Source: Costus lasius
Taxonomy: Eukaryota; Streptophyta; Magnoliopsida; Zingiberales; Costaceae
Direction: 5' to 3'
Assembly (NCBI GenBank): GCA_027563935.2
Contig: CM050450.1
Span: 27,019,439-27,083,438 of the forward strand
Length of the DNA stretch: 64,000 bases
A model generated the notes under the pieces. The model saw only the letters and a list, made by a program, of their open reading frames with translations, did no database searches and was not told where the DNA came from. The position numbers and the translations under genes were made by a program. Of this stretch, positions 39,370 to 50,940 are shown in pieces (position 1 is the stretch's first letter; every line of letters begins with the position of its first letter).

Positions 39370-41076
39370 TCCTCCTCAGGTGGCACCTAAGAGGAAGGCA
39401 GTTGCGACCAAGAAGTCTGCCTCCAGATTTGTAGCGGAGTAGTCTTCCGTCAGTGACTCTTTGCCGTTGCCAGAGCAAACACCGCCATCCACTGATTTCA
39501 TGAGGGCTTCTACTTTCCACACACCTTCTACTGTTGGCCCAACTCCTTCGTCATCTTCGCGCCGTGCAAAGCCATCCTAGCAGCCACACCAACCCATGGA
39601 GCAGAACGAATTTGGTATCCAGTTTTACTATGTGGAACAGGAGAATAGATATAATATTTTGGTGGCACAAAAAGTCCTCAACACACGATATCTGGATCGC
39701 GGATCTCTGAATATGCTACTTTGGACAGAGTCCTTGCCCACCCCATCTTTGGACACAGGGAGAGCGACGGATGGTAAGATAGACTGAGTTCTTCTTTATA
39801 TGGGCTATGCTGCACTCTTTTCAGGTAGACTCAGGATTCTATGTCACCAAACAACTCAACTGAGTGGCCTACGCTCAGCGAGGTCTGGTGGTTATGATGG
39901 GTGGCTTGATCACCCGCTTGGCTGTTTCCCTTGGCATCATCTCCTACGACACCGAAAAAGCACACGATAGCACTCGGCTCGATCTCGAGTCGTGTTGCCA
40001 TGAAGATGCTCATGCGCAGGGATGACTCCTACTGCTTGACCTTCAAGGATAGCGGCTTTACCCTTCTATTGCTGAACATAGCACGCACTACAGTGCACGA
40101 TGAGAACAACTGGAAGATCCGGCCTATTCCTGACGAGGAGTTTGTTCCGCTAGAGTCCGTTTCGCCTAGGGGTGTACAATCGGTTCGGTATATTCGGTAA
40201 ATACCGATTTACCGATTTTTTCGGTAAAATCGGTTCGGTAAATTCGGTATCGGTAATGATTTTTCTACAAATTGGTTATCGGTATCGGTATCGGTAAATT
40301 TTTCGGTATCGGTAAATACTGATTTTACCGATTATAAATAATATAATAAATAAATAATATTTTTTTTAACTAATAGAGTAATAGTTTTAGCGATAGCGAA
40401 TAGCGAAAATGAAGAAGTAAAGAAGGAAAATATTATAAAAATAAAAAAAATAAAGAAGAAAAATATTATATAAATATTTGATATTAAATAAGTATTTATA
40501 ATTTTTTATTCAAAAATTATTCGGTAAATTCGGTTCGGTAACCATTCGGTATATTTCTTATTCGGTTCGGTATCGGTATTAAAATTTTTGGTAAATAATA
40601 AATCGGTAAATTCGGTATCGGTATTACCGATTGTACACCCCTAGTTTTGCCACAGCCAGGAGCCTTCCACTTTGGCTCTGATCCCTCCACCGAGTCCATG
40701 ATGGCCCTTCTACATGAGATTAGAGAGAAGTAGCTATTATAGGGTGAGGTCTAGAGCGAGATGGACATTGCCGTCCAGTATTTGCGGATGGAACAATCTC
40801 AACAATTCGACCGGTAGAGGGAGATGCAGGCCGAGCAGCAATGCCAAGGGAACTTTATGTGCTCACTTTGGAAGAAGATGTCCTCTTTGGATAGGCACTT
40901 CTCCTTTGTCATGCAGGATGATATTGAGGAGGTGACCTCTGATTCTGTTGAAGATCGCCGTGGCTATTCTGGTAAGGGTAAAGGAAGAACTCAAAATCCT
41001 AAGGTTCCTGCTCCAGGAAGAAGTGAGTTTCTCTATTTGCTCGCTCTCAGTCCACCCATTCAGTTTTTGTATTATT
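39370..41076 (+). pseudogene. Athila gag (ORF-1) pseudogene, interrupted by a MITE
   Basis: It begins near 39381 with (V)APKRKAVATKKSASRFVAE where the start ATG would be GTG. Recognisable ATHILA ORF-1 blocks follow: ENRYNILVAQKVLNTRYLD, RVLAHPIFGHRESDGW, EFFFIWAMLHSF, VVMMGGLITRLAVSLGIIS. After the MITE, a coiled-coil-like tail reads SEMDIAVQYLRMEQSQQF and so on. Multiple stops and frame changes are present. No protease or RT follows before the 3' LTR, so the element carries gag only. Confidence 0.75.
40167..40643. mobile_element. hAT-type MITE with 18-bp perfect TIRs and 8-bp target duplication
   Basis: The ends TAGGGGTGTACAATCGGT are perfect inverted repeats. Flanks GTTTCGCC (40159-40166) and GTTTTGCC (40644-40651) are an 8-bp duplication with one mismatch, the hAT hallmark. 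The 477-bp body consists largely of TCGGTA / TACCGA words on both sides of an AT-rich centre and cannot code for transposase. It sits in the Athila gag pseudogene. Confidence 0.93.
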
Positions 41077-42376
41077 GACTCGCATAGAGGACTATGCGAC
41101 ATTTAGAGTGGTGGGCTATTATTTATTGCTGTGATATGTTCTGCTTTTGACATTTGGTTGTGTTGTGCTGATACTTGTGTGGCCTGGTTATAGGCCATGA
41201 CATTTCTGTGATGTTTTATTTATATTGTGGTACTTGATACTTTATGATCTGATTGCGATGCTACTCTTAGTATATTCCTATGTGTTGATGAGATATTTTT
41301 GATGACACTTCTGTGACTTGGTTTTATGATATTGTTGTGATATGTTATGCATTTTTATACTCTTTTGTCATGATGAGATTATGTGATGATAATTTTATAG
41401 GATGTTCTTGCTGGATTGTGATGTTGTGATCCTGTGATGCTATTATTATGCACTGAGTCTGATTCAAGTATTTGCATGAATGATATTGCAACATTCTGAT
41501 GATCTATTCTAGATGAATTGATGATCTTCTATATAATGTTGTGATGATCCTATGATAGCCTTGAATGAACAATAACATTGATACATTGCATGGAATGAAG
41601 TTGTTATGATATGTTGAATGCACTACCTTGTTGTGATATCTTTTATAATCCAGTCCTCTTGTTCTAAGTTTTTGAATCCTTATGATTGAAATATTAGAGA
41701 ATATTGATTTGATGGGTAACATATCTGAAATTGAGTAAGGATTGTATGCTAGTGGTGTACACATGTTTTCCTATTGAAGCAAATACACTTGTTCATCTTT
41801 TTGATTCTTTCATATTATTTGTTGGCCGATGATCACTTATGTGCTATCTAAAAAAAAAAAGAAAAAGAAGAAAAAAAAAAGAGTTCTCTCTCTAGTGAGA
41901 TATGCAACTCCTCTAACACAAGTAACTGGGGCAGCAATCCACCCATGATTGTGCTTCGCATCAAAAGATCACTAACAATTTAGGGAGCTTATTTTGCTTA
42001 TACAAAATACCAATAAAAAGAGAGATGAATAGTTCAATAATGTTATAAAGCTTTGACATGCAATAATACAATTGTGTTTGACCCCAACATTTAATTTTGG
42101 GTGAATTGGATTTATGAATGTAGTGTTTGTGATAAATTGGATTCTTTGTATGCTCCTAACTGAATGCCTTATCATCTAAGGATTGTGGGACCTGCTTTAT
42201 TCAATGCTTGACATTAGACCTATCATTTGATTTCTCAAACTGGATCATGGATTGCTCATGAAAAATATCTGACTTGGTTGCATTTTTTAAGCTAGAATAA
42301 CTCCTTCTATACCTAATATGTGTTTCATTTTGTTTTATTGCTTGTGGATAAGCAAAAAATTAAGTATGGGAGTATT
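41077..42376 (+). other. Long non-coding 3' region of the gag-only Athila element, with PPT
   Basis: T/G-rich sequence with no coding match. It ends GATAAGCAAAAAATTAAGTA followed by TGGGAGTATT right before the LTR, which corresponds to the Athila/Tat signature GACAAGCAAAxGTTTAAGTx followed by TGGGGG. Confidence 0.6.
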
Positions 42377-43955
42377 TGATGCCTTGTATTTCTATAGTAG
42401 TTTTCAGTATGATTTTATCTTAAAATAAGGCCATATCTAATTGTGTTTTAATTCCATTTAGGCTTATTTACTTGTTTATTTTAGAATCTTCCCCTTTTCT
42501 AGGATTTTTGGAAATGTAAGTTAAATCACTCAAATTTTTGGAGCTTTTTGAAGATTCTAAAGCCATTGTGTGATTCCTAGTGATGAGATGAGGCTACATA
42601 GTAAATTTAATATAAAATGGAGTTTTCTATGATAATCACAGCTAGGTCTTGATTAGTTTCATAGGTTGTGATCATCCTGCAGAACCAGTACATAGTGCCC
42701 TTCACGGCCAGACCCTGATGAATTTCATAGGCTGTGATCATTCGACGTAATTCCAAAAGTCAACTTTCTAAACAATCACGGCCAGGCCGTGATTCATTTC
42801 TCAGGCCGTAATTTCATTGCGACTTCATCAAAAATCAATAGTGCTGTTCACGGCCAGACGATGATACCTTTCTCAAGCCATGACGGAGGTTTCCCAGAAT
42901 CTACAGTGCAGATCACAGCCAGGTTGTGATTAAAATCACAGGTCGTGATTGCATCTGCCCCTTCACATTCTTCCCGATTTTCACTTGATTGAGGGCTCTA
43001 AAAAATTTGAAAAAATTTGGGAAAAATGAGATTTCAAATGCTGAATGGGAGCCTAAGTGTCAGGGCATAAAAGCCTTCTTTTTGTGATGTTTTGGAGGAG
43101 CAATCGACGGCAAACAGGCTAGGGCGAGAATACTGGAGACAAGGGTTTTCAGAGGAGATTTTGAGGCGATTTCGTAGCGATTCTTCACCAAACCAGGAGG
43201 AAACGTTTGTATCATCTTTTCCTACCTCTCCATAGTCCTTGCTTTTAGTTTTCTTTGTCGATTTGAGAGATCTATATCGATTATTATGGTTGTACTAACT
43301 TAAACTGTTATTCGGGACTCGGATGGAGTCCGCTGACTTGATATATCTTGTGAACTGAATTTATCTGATGTTAATGAGTTATTTCTAAGCATATTCTATC
43401 TTGTTCTATTAATTGCATGATTTTACCTTGATCAAGTAATCTTATATTTTGGACGCCACGAGAAGTACCAAAAGGAGAATCGTGACGTCGAATATGCTAG
43501 ATAGGACTTTTCGATTGTTAACACGAAAGTAGTTAGGATTTAATTGAGGGTAACATAGTTTGTTATAGAACTTAATGGATCTATTTAAATCGATAAGCTA
43601 CAAAAGTAGAAGATCAATTTAAGTAGGTACCGGGTTGTGCTATTGAAAGGGGGCAACCTGTACTTCAGGATGAATTCCTTGTGCAATAATAATAACTCGT
43701 GCATTAGTTTTCTTCAGTTTTACTAGATTAGTCAGCATGGTGAATTCCGAAGTCCTGATATCTCTCAATTAGGCACTCTTTTGTTGCTATCATTGCTGTT
43801 TCCTATTTCTATCGTTGATAACCTTATTTCCCAAACACAAAAGTTTGATTGCTTAGCTTCTAAATCTCGGAATAGTTAGTACTTGATGTAGTTCCCTATG
43901 GGATCAATATCTTTTGTATTACTTTGAAAACACCGTACACTTGCGGTGCGTATCA
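42377..43955 (+). repeat. 3' LTR of the gag-only Athila element
   Basis: It starts TGATGCCTTG after a PPT-like tract and ends GCGGTGCGTATCA, 1,579 bp. A hairpin-word array spans 42625-42965; the block GAGAAGTACCAAAAGGAGAA is near 43460, GTACCGGGTTGTGC near 43627, and the ending TATTACTTTGAAAACACCGT followed by ACACTTGCGG. The best hairpin is AATCACGGCC-A-GGCCGTGATT (42774-42794). Confidence 0.85.
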
Positions 43956-44724
43956 CCTAGCCCATGTGCCAGCTTTTGATTCCTTTGCAGCTTTAGTTGG
44001 TAGTAGTTAGTAGGAGTTAGTTGTCTAGCAGTTTGACTGCTTTTTAGTTGTTAGAGTAGGTAGAGTAGGTAGCCATGCTGGTGTCATGTTATTCCCCCTT
44101 TTATTCTATAAAAGGGAGCTAAAACTTAGCTTGTTTTTTAGCTTTCTTGTGTGATAGAAGCTCATAGTGGAGAGGTGCGAGTGTGGAGCAAGGTGTGTGA
44201 TCCTTGGCTCGATTCCGATACTTATAGTAGTTGTCTTTAGTCTTCAAAGAAGTAAATCACATCGTGGTGCATCAAATTCACCTATTTTTGATATCGTTGT
44301 GTTTGTTTCGCGTTTGAGTTCCTTACCCACGGGCATCTGTATGCCGGAGACATGGAACAGTCTTTCTCTTTGGTGTGACCACAGGTGCATAGGTGCGCAA
44401 GCTAAGTCACCGTTGAGTCCGCTGCCCCAGTTTCAGGCTAAGGTTAAATCATTTGCTAGAAAGGTTAGTGAGTTTTATTTGCACAATTGGGTGTCGTTTG
44501 GTTCCTTCTTCATCCGTGTTGCCCCAAAACGTATTCTTTGCTACTTCTGCATCTTTTCTCGTGGTTTCCCACTGCTTACTTTTCGACATGCATTTACTTC
44601 CCTTGTCTCAAGACCCTGTCATGTTTTTCGAGCATCGCTTCAAAAAACCATAGAATATGGAAGTAAGGACCATCCCACCTATAGTCGCTACATCACAGGG
44701 GCATTCTTTCGATCACCTCTATTT
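43956..44724 (+). other. Unidentified segment with a strong TATA motif
   Basis: TTATTCTATAAAAGGGAGCT (about 44101-44120) is a textbook TATA context, perhaps from a copia-type LTR. A 186-codon open stretch (44167-44727) follows but resembles no protein I know and ends at the junction with the minus-strand Athila RT. I would not call it a gene. Confidence 0.35.
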
Positions 44725-46960
44725 TAGTTTTATTAACTTCTACTCATTTTTCTAAAATCAAATGACCTAAAACAATTCCCTGCTCTACCATAAAATGGCA
44801 TTTTTTTCAATTTAAAACAAGATTCACATCTTCACATCTCTATAGTACTTTAGAAAGTTTAATGAAGTAGGATTCAAAGTTAGATTCATACACAGAGAAA
44901 TAATCCATAATATCCTCAATATATTTAGAGAAAATAGCTATCATATACCATTGAAAAATCGCTGGTGCATTGCACAACCCAAACGACATTCTTCTATAAG
45001 CAAATGTTCCATAAGGGTAAGTTAATGTAGTTTTATGTTAATCATAAAGATGTATAGGGATTTGAAAGTATCTAGAATAGTCACCTAAGAAACAATAATG
45101 AGAATGTGTAGCAAGTCGCATTTGATTAATAAATGATAGGGAAAACATGATCCTTTCTAGTTGCAGCATTAAGTTTTCTATAATCTATGCACATCTGCCA
45201 ACTAGTTACTGCTGTAGTTGGTATTAATTCATTATTCTCATTTTATTTTATTATAGTGATTCCTCCCTTCTTTGGCACAACATGCACAGGACTTGCCCAT
45301 TCACTATCTGATATATGATATATTATCTAAGCATCCAGAAGCTTGAGGACTTCCTTTTTCACAACTTCCTTCATGTTAGGATTAATCTTCGTTGAAAATG
45401 TATAGTGGGTTTATAGTCTTCCTCAAGTAAAATTTTATGCATGAAAAATGATAAGTTTATTCCTTTTAAATCTTCTATTGTATACCCTATTGCTTTTCTA
45501 TGTTTCTCAACACATTTAGTACTAATTCAAGTTCTTTTTCATTTAATTTTGAATTTACAATAACATGGTAAATGGAATCAGGACCTAAAAAAAAAAAAAA
45601 AAAAAAAAAAAATCAAACTTCAAGTTCTTAGGAAGGGTTTGAAGTTCTAATTTGGGTGGTTCTTTTTCTTCGGGTTTGTTAATATCTTCCTTTTGATTCT
45701 CTGTATCTAGGGGGTGGAGTCTAGAATTCTAATGTATCCTTGTACTTCTTCATGGTTAGTTTCTTGTTCAATTAAGCACATTTCTAAAGGGTCTGTTTCA
45801 TGTTGCCCCAATCTCCCTAACGTCAATATCTTTTTTCATAGGCTTCTAAGTTAAAGCAAGAATCAGATGAAGACGGTTTCTTCATCCCTTCCACTAAGTC
45901 AAATTCTATAGTGTCATCTCCTATGTTTATTGAAAGTTTTCCATTTTTAACATCTATAATAGCCCCAGCAGTGGCTAAAAAGGGTCTCGCTAGGATGATA
46001 GGTATTTTTGAATCTTCTTCCATCGCTAAAACTACAAAATTAGCTGGAAGGAAATACTTTCCTATTTGAATAGGGACATCTTCCATAATACCCACAGGAA
46101 TTTTTATTGATTTGTCTGCTAATTGTATGGATATTGATGTTGGTTTTAAGTCTCCTATATCTAGCTTTTTGCAAATAGAAAGTGGCATTAAGCTAACACT
46201 CGCTCCCAAATCGAAAAGAGTTTTATCAAAAGTGATATCACTAATTTGACAAGGAATAAAGAAACTTCGAGGGCTTTTAAATTTTTGGGTAGTTTGTTTT
46301 AGAGAACAACACTGCATTTATTAATTAGGGCAACAGTCCTGTAATCCTCTATCTTGCTTCTGTTTGACAAGATTTTCTTAAAAAATTTGGTGTAAGATGA
46401 CATTTGGGTAATTGCTTCTATGAAAGGTATGTTGATACAGAGTTTATTCATAACATCAAAGAATTTACCAAATTGTTTATCAAGCTTTTCTAAAACAAGT
46501 CTTTGAGGAAATGGTATAGGTGGCTAATAAATATGTGAAGGAGATTTTTTAAGTTATTGTCCATGTCTTTCTTTTCTGAAGTAGGGTTAAAAAATGATGG
46601 TATATTTTCTTCATGATTTTCCTTAGGCTCTTCTCCATCTTTTTCCTTATCTATAGTGCCAGTATTTTTGGGCTCTTCTAATTGCTTTCCACTATGGTTT
46701 ACTATGGCATCACTGTATTCTGCTTTCCTTAATGTGATTTGTTCCTCTAATTCCTTATAATAAGTTATATTGTCATCAATCCTAGTGGAAAGTTCTTTTA
46801 ACTGTTTTTTATTATTTCTTTTTGTTCTTCAATTTCTTTATTATGAGAGATTTATAGATCCTTAAGCAAATTTCTATTCTTGAATTGATATAAGGGTCAC
46901 TTTCTTCTATGGGGTTTTGAAAATTCATGTTAGCCTTTGTTTTTCCATCATAAATTCTGA
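44725..46960 (-). pseudogene. Athila gag C-terminus, protease and RT remnant
   Basis: Reading leftwards: a gag tail (IPFPQRLVLEKLDKQFGKFF and IEAITQMSSYTKFFKKILSN, 46550-46330); a protease open for 164 codons (46317-45823) with FDLGASVSLMPLSICKKL (catalytic DSG-type motif as DLG) and PIILARPFLATAGAIIDVKN; then RT blocks MCIDYRKLNAATRKDH, FGLCNAPA-like and GIVLGH (45240-44730), with the catalytic MDD decayed. RNase H and integrase are absent. It belongs with the LTR at 47010-48817. Confidence 0.82.
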
Positions 46961-47009
46961 TAGAATTGATCATAACTGTATCAGATAGTAAATCAAGCTT
47001 ACTGATACT

Positions 47010-48817
47010 CTAGAGAGAAAATTTAATGAGTGAAAACTAGCATTTTGTTGAACAAAATTCAGAAGAGAAAATGAGACAAGGTTTCACCATACTGATTTTT
47101 GATGACAAATAAAATAGATGTCTATGTTAGTTATTCAAATTTTGTTAAATAGAAAATACTTTAAAGAAAAGTTGTCTCCTCTCGGATCCCCAACTTGCAT
47201 TAACCCAGCTTTCACTCTCGTGACTTTTTATTTTATGCTGTGTTCACTGAGGAGGAAAGAAACGAGAGAGAAAGCAAAAGGAGAGAAGAAAAGAACAAAG
47301 ATGGAAGGGAAAAGGGAGATCACATGATTGATAAAAATATTTTGTGCCTTTGGTTCTCAAGCGAGCGTTGATGGTGGATGGCGATGGCAGGCGGCAGGCG
47401 GCGGACGTGGACGACGAAGGAGCAAGCAGACGCAGTGAGGTGTGAACGCGTGAAGCAATGCGATTTTGTTTTTCGCCCGATTTGGGTGGAACACGATTCG
47501 AAGGAAAAATAGCTATTTTTCCTTCCGTTCGTTTTTCATTCTCTACTAGTATACTAAGGAAAAATTCCTTTTCCTTTGTTTTTCTTTCCTTTCTCTCCCT
47601 TTTCATTCTTGTAAACACAGTGTTAGTGATTAAGTTCAATGGTAAATTTTAGTCCTAAAAATCAAGATTCACTCTCATGGCTTAATTCTTTAGTCCCCAC
47701 TCTCAAGTAAAATTAAGTACTCTCGTAGTTTAATCCACAGGCTTTACCTAAGGGTTTCTAACAATTTAACTCACCTCTCAATGTAGTGATCTTGTCTAAC
47801 ACAATGTAATTGTCAAACTAGAATAATTGCATGTAGGATTAGCTTCAATAATTAGATTGCTAGAACCTAGCTACTCTTGTAGTCTAAGTCACTAGATCTA
47901 ATTAAAGATATCCGAGTTTATAAGTCACCTCTCGGTTCATGTTATAAACCCTAGGATATGTAACTATCCAAAATTAAACAATCACAAAGTCAATAATTTT
48001 CAAAGACAAAATTAACACTCTAAATACCTGACAAAATCAGAGGGTTACTCCCTCAGTCCCAAAGAAAGTTACGCTACCAGAGACATGATTTCTTAGCAAT
48101 AGTTTATAACAAATCGTTATTACAGATCAGGGATGTGAAATAAAAGAACAATAAAAATTTTAGTTCAATTTTATTGTCGTTACAGAGGTGTGATGGCTAT
48201 AGTTCAAATCGTCACTACCCTATGATCACAAGGGGCAGAACTAGCTCAGCTGCTACATTCTTCTTCAGAATTCTGCCGCTTCCTTCGCCAATTTCTTCCC
48301 AACCTAATCTCCTTTCTTTCTAAATTTGCGTGTGTCCTTTCCTCCCTTGTGCAAATCTTCCCTGCAAATTTTATCACCGGAGATGCCCTGTACGCCCCTC
48401 AGCCGAAGAGCAAGCCCTAGCACTGCCGCTTGTGATTTCTCCTCATGAGCGCATGATTCCTTGAATCAATCCTCTACTCCTTTTTATAATACTTCCCGCG
48501 CCTCTGATTTGCCGCATGATTCCATGAAAGCTATAGTTTAACTCATCACAGCCTTGTGATCGTGAGTCAACTTTCAAATTTGCTCTTTTCTAACCCAGTT
48601 GAGCTCTGAATTCTCTTCAACTTCGGTCCTTGATCCAATTAGCTCAAATATCCATAAAAATTTATATATTTTATCTAAAAAATTAAAAAAAAATAAAATT
48701 TTTGTATATTTTGAACCAAATGACCAATTTGACTAAAAAATCAAGCAAAAGTGTTTTAAAATGACTCAAATAGTTGATATAAATATATAAAATTCACCAT
48801 GACTTTTTGTGTCATCA
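47010..48817 (-). repeat. Athila-type LTR, interrupted by a MITE; 3' end deleted
   Basis: It is collinear with the reverse complement of 13525-16757 (minus the solo LTR there). It starts TGATGACAC at 48817 after a signature like CTTGAGAATAAGCAAAAGTT, and loses the last about 70 bp of LTR and the PBS at about 47010, where gag-leader-like sequence begins. Hairpin words include ATCACAAGGCTGTGAT (about 48555). Confidence 0.7.
47236..47622. mobile_element. PIF/Harbinger-like MITE with TTA target duplication
   Basis: TTA flanks both sides (47233-47235, 47623-47625). The ends share CTGTGTT.AC in inverted orientation. The sister LTR at 16450-16500 lacks the insert at the corresponding point, which confirms insertion. 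The 387-bp body is purine-rich on the left and pyrimidine-rich on the right. Confidence 0.65.
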
Positions 48818-49338
48818 AAATATACAAGGCTCAAACTTTTGCTTATTCTCAAGCAAGACAAAATATGAATTGAAATTTATAAAATTCCCAGAATATGGGA
48901 ATCACTGAGAATACAAAGATTTCACAAAATTTTATATTTTTAAAATCGAAATTCTTAAAGATATAAAATTTTAAATATAATCACCAGGTGTGATTGTATT
49001 CACGCCCATGATTATAAAAAATTATGAGAAAAATTTTAGAAAAGCAATAGAAAACTGCAAATCTCATAAAAAGAGAAAATACAAAAGAAAATTTATTTTT
49101 AAATTTTTGTGGATGATCAAGAAAATTAAGATAACTCAAATACCCAAATCACCAAGAGTGATTATAATCACGCTCGTGATTGCAAATATGAAACCCTAAT
49201 TTTCTAGTAAATAGAAATAACAATATTTTAGAAAATAAAAACTATTTTAAGGGTGAGAAATACTTCCTAGTCTCACACTTCTACGATTTTATATCAATAT
49301 TAATTCAAATAGAATCCTAGGCAAGGACGCTAAAAACT
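48818..49338 (-). other. Collapsed Athila internal region (about 520 bp) between two LTRs
   Basis: On the minus strand a PBS-like AGTTTTTAGCGTCCTTGCCT (49338-49319) follows one LTR. Only 500 bp later comes the PPT-side signature before the next LTR at 48817. Hairpin words AATCACG-CT-CGTGATT (49166-49181) and AATCAC..GTGATT (about 48981) lie within it. No coding sequence is left. Confidence 0.5.
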
Positions 49339-50940
49339 TGATACCGCACGCGACGACAGTTATACTCGCAACACCACAATTCCCATGCGCATCTTTGTAA
49401 GTGCACAGATATATCAGAATAATAAAAATATCGATCTCATAAAGGCTTTAGAGCTAAGTACTGATTTAATTGTATTCGTGTAACATAGGCAAATCAATAG
49501 ATATGAAAGCTATGATGAAAGCACAATAAAACAGAAGAGGCTATTAAATACTAGGGAAGATCGGGCATGGGGTTTCACCACAATAATTTATCTAAATATT
49601 TCTTATGAGCATGTATCAAATATTTAGGGGTGTTAAAATGAAACTTATTATAAGAGTGTGTAGGATGTCCCCTTTCAGTAGACTCTCCTAATGTTTAACT
49701 CGTGTTGTATTCGTTTGTCACTCTGAGTACCAACCATGGCTAATTTCATTAAGCATACCGTAGATTTTATATTCCCCAATATAACTAAGCCACTTTCATA
49801 GGTCATTAGGTACAAGGTTAATTATAGGGTACCAAAACTAAGAGTCATCTTTTAGTCCTTGTCCTAGTTTCTATAGTAATTTAGTTAACATATTTACTAG
49901 TATCACATGTAGGAATATTACCATTAATCAAAGTCTATAAATCTAGCTCCTTTCATAATCTAGACATTACAGGTTTAATCAATAATTTCAAGGATTATGA
50001 ATCACCTTTCAGTCCTTATCCTAACCCCCAAGACATGCAATAAATTAAGAACTATAAGTAAAAGCAATCATGAATCATCAACAATTGACTTAAACATAAC
50101 TAAATAGGATCAATATGCTGAATAATCATCACAAGGATAAAATTAAGGGGTTACTCCCCATAGCCCGAAATCAAGTTTAAGATATAGACATGTTCATAAA
50201 ATTCATCTTAAACTTTTAAGCAAATAAATACACTCAATTGGAAAAGAGTAAAATAACAAAATTTGCAACTCCCTAATGAAAATTAGGGAAATCATGATTT
50301 TCTCTCTCCTAGCCGTGATTGTAATCAATCACGGTTGTGATTATGCTTGGTAAGCTCTCTACTTCTTCCCCACGTGGCTACTCTGTCTTGGCTCTGATCT
50401 TCCTCGATTTTCGACGAAATTTGATGAAATATGAGTTGGAAGCTCTTCCCAACTCTCGTCCCTCCCTCTGGATGAATTTTGACCTTCAATTTCATGTAAC
50501 CTCGTGGCTACACTCGTTGAAAGTCAGAACTAGGGTTTCTCGCTACCATCACCTTCTCGGCTTCGATTCAGCGTGAGGGGGCAAGTGGAGAAGCTGGAAA
50601 GCCGCTGAATTGTTGTCTCATGTGTACTCTCCCTTAGCCCTTAGCGTGGAGAAATTTTTTATAGAGTTTCAAAGGAGCAATTGGATGATAACTTGGTCTA
50701 GGTTGTCAGCTGGATTCGGTTTTGTGTTCTAATAGAATCACAGTTGTGATTGTAATCACGGGCGTGATTATAAATATTGCTCAGAATAGCTTGAAATTTG
50801 TGGATTGCCTTCTTCTCTCTTCGGGATGTGTTATTTTGACTTAACTTTTTGTAAAATCCATCATCGTTCTAGAATCACCACTGGTGATTGTAATCACCGC
50901 TTTTGATTAAATCTCTTCATTTTGCTTCTATTTTTGGGCC
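49339..50940 (-). repeat. Athila-type LTR with hairpin words (start uncertain)
   Basis: On the minus strand it ends GTGCGGTATCA at 49339. A TATA motif CTCTATAAAAAATTTC lies at about 50668-50653, and hairpin words are upstream of it (50736-50889): AATCACC-ACT-GGTGATT, AATCACG-GG-CGTGATT, AATCACA-GT-TGTGATT. A further word, AATCACGGTTGTGATT, lies at 50328-50343. The upstream boundary is not resolved. Confidence 0.6.

Noticed and set aside
44167..44727. 186-codon ORF after a good TATA box
   Set aside because: No recognisable protein, no splice support, and it ends at a retroelement junction. The TATA is kept as a note only.
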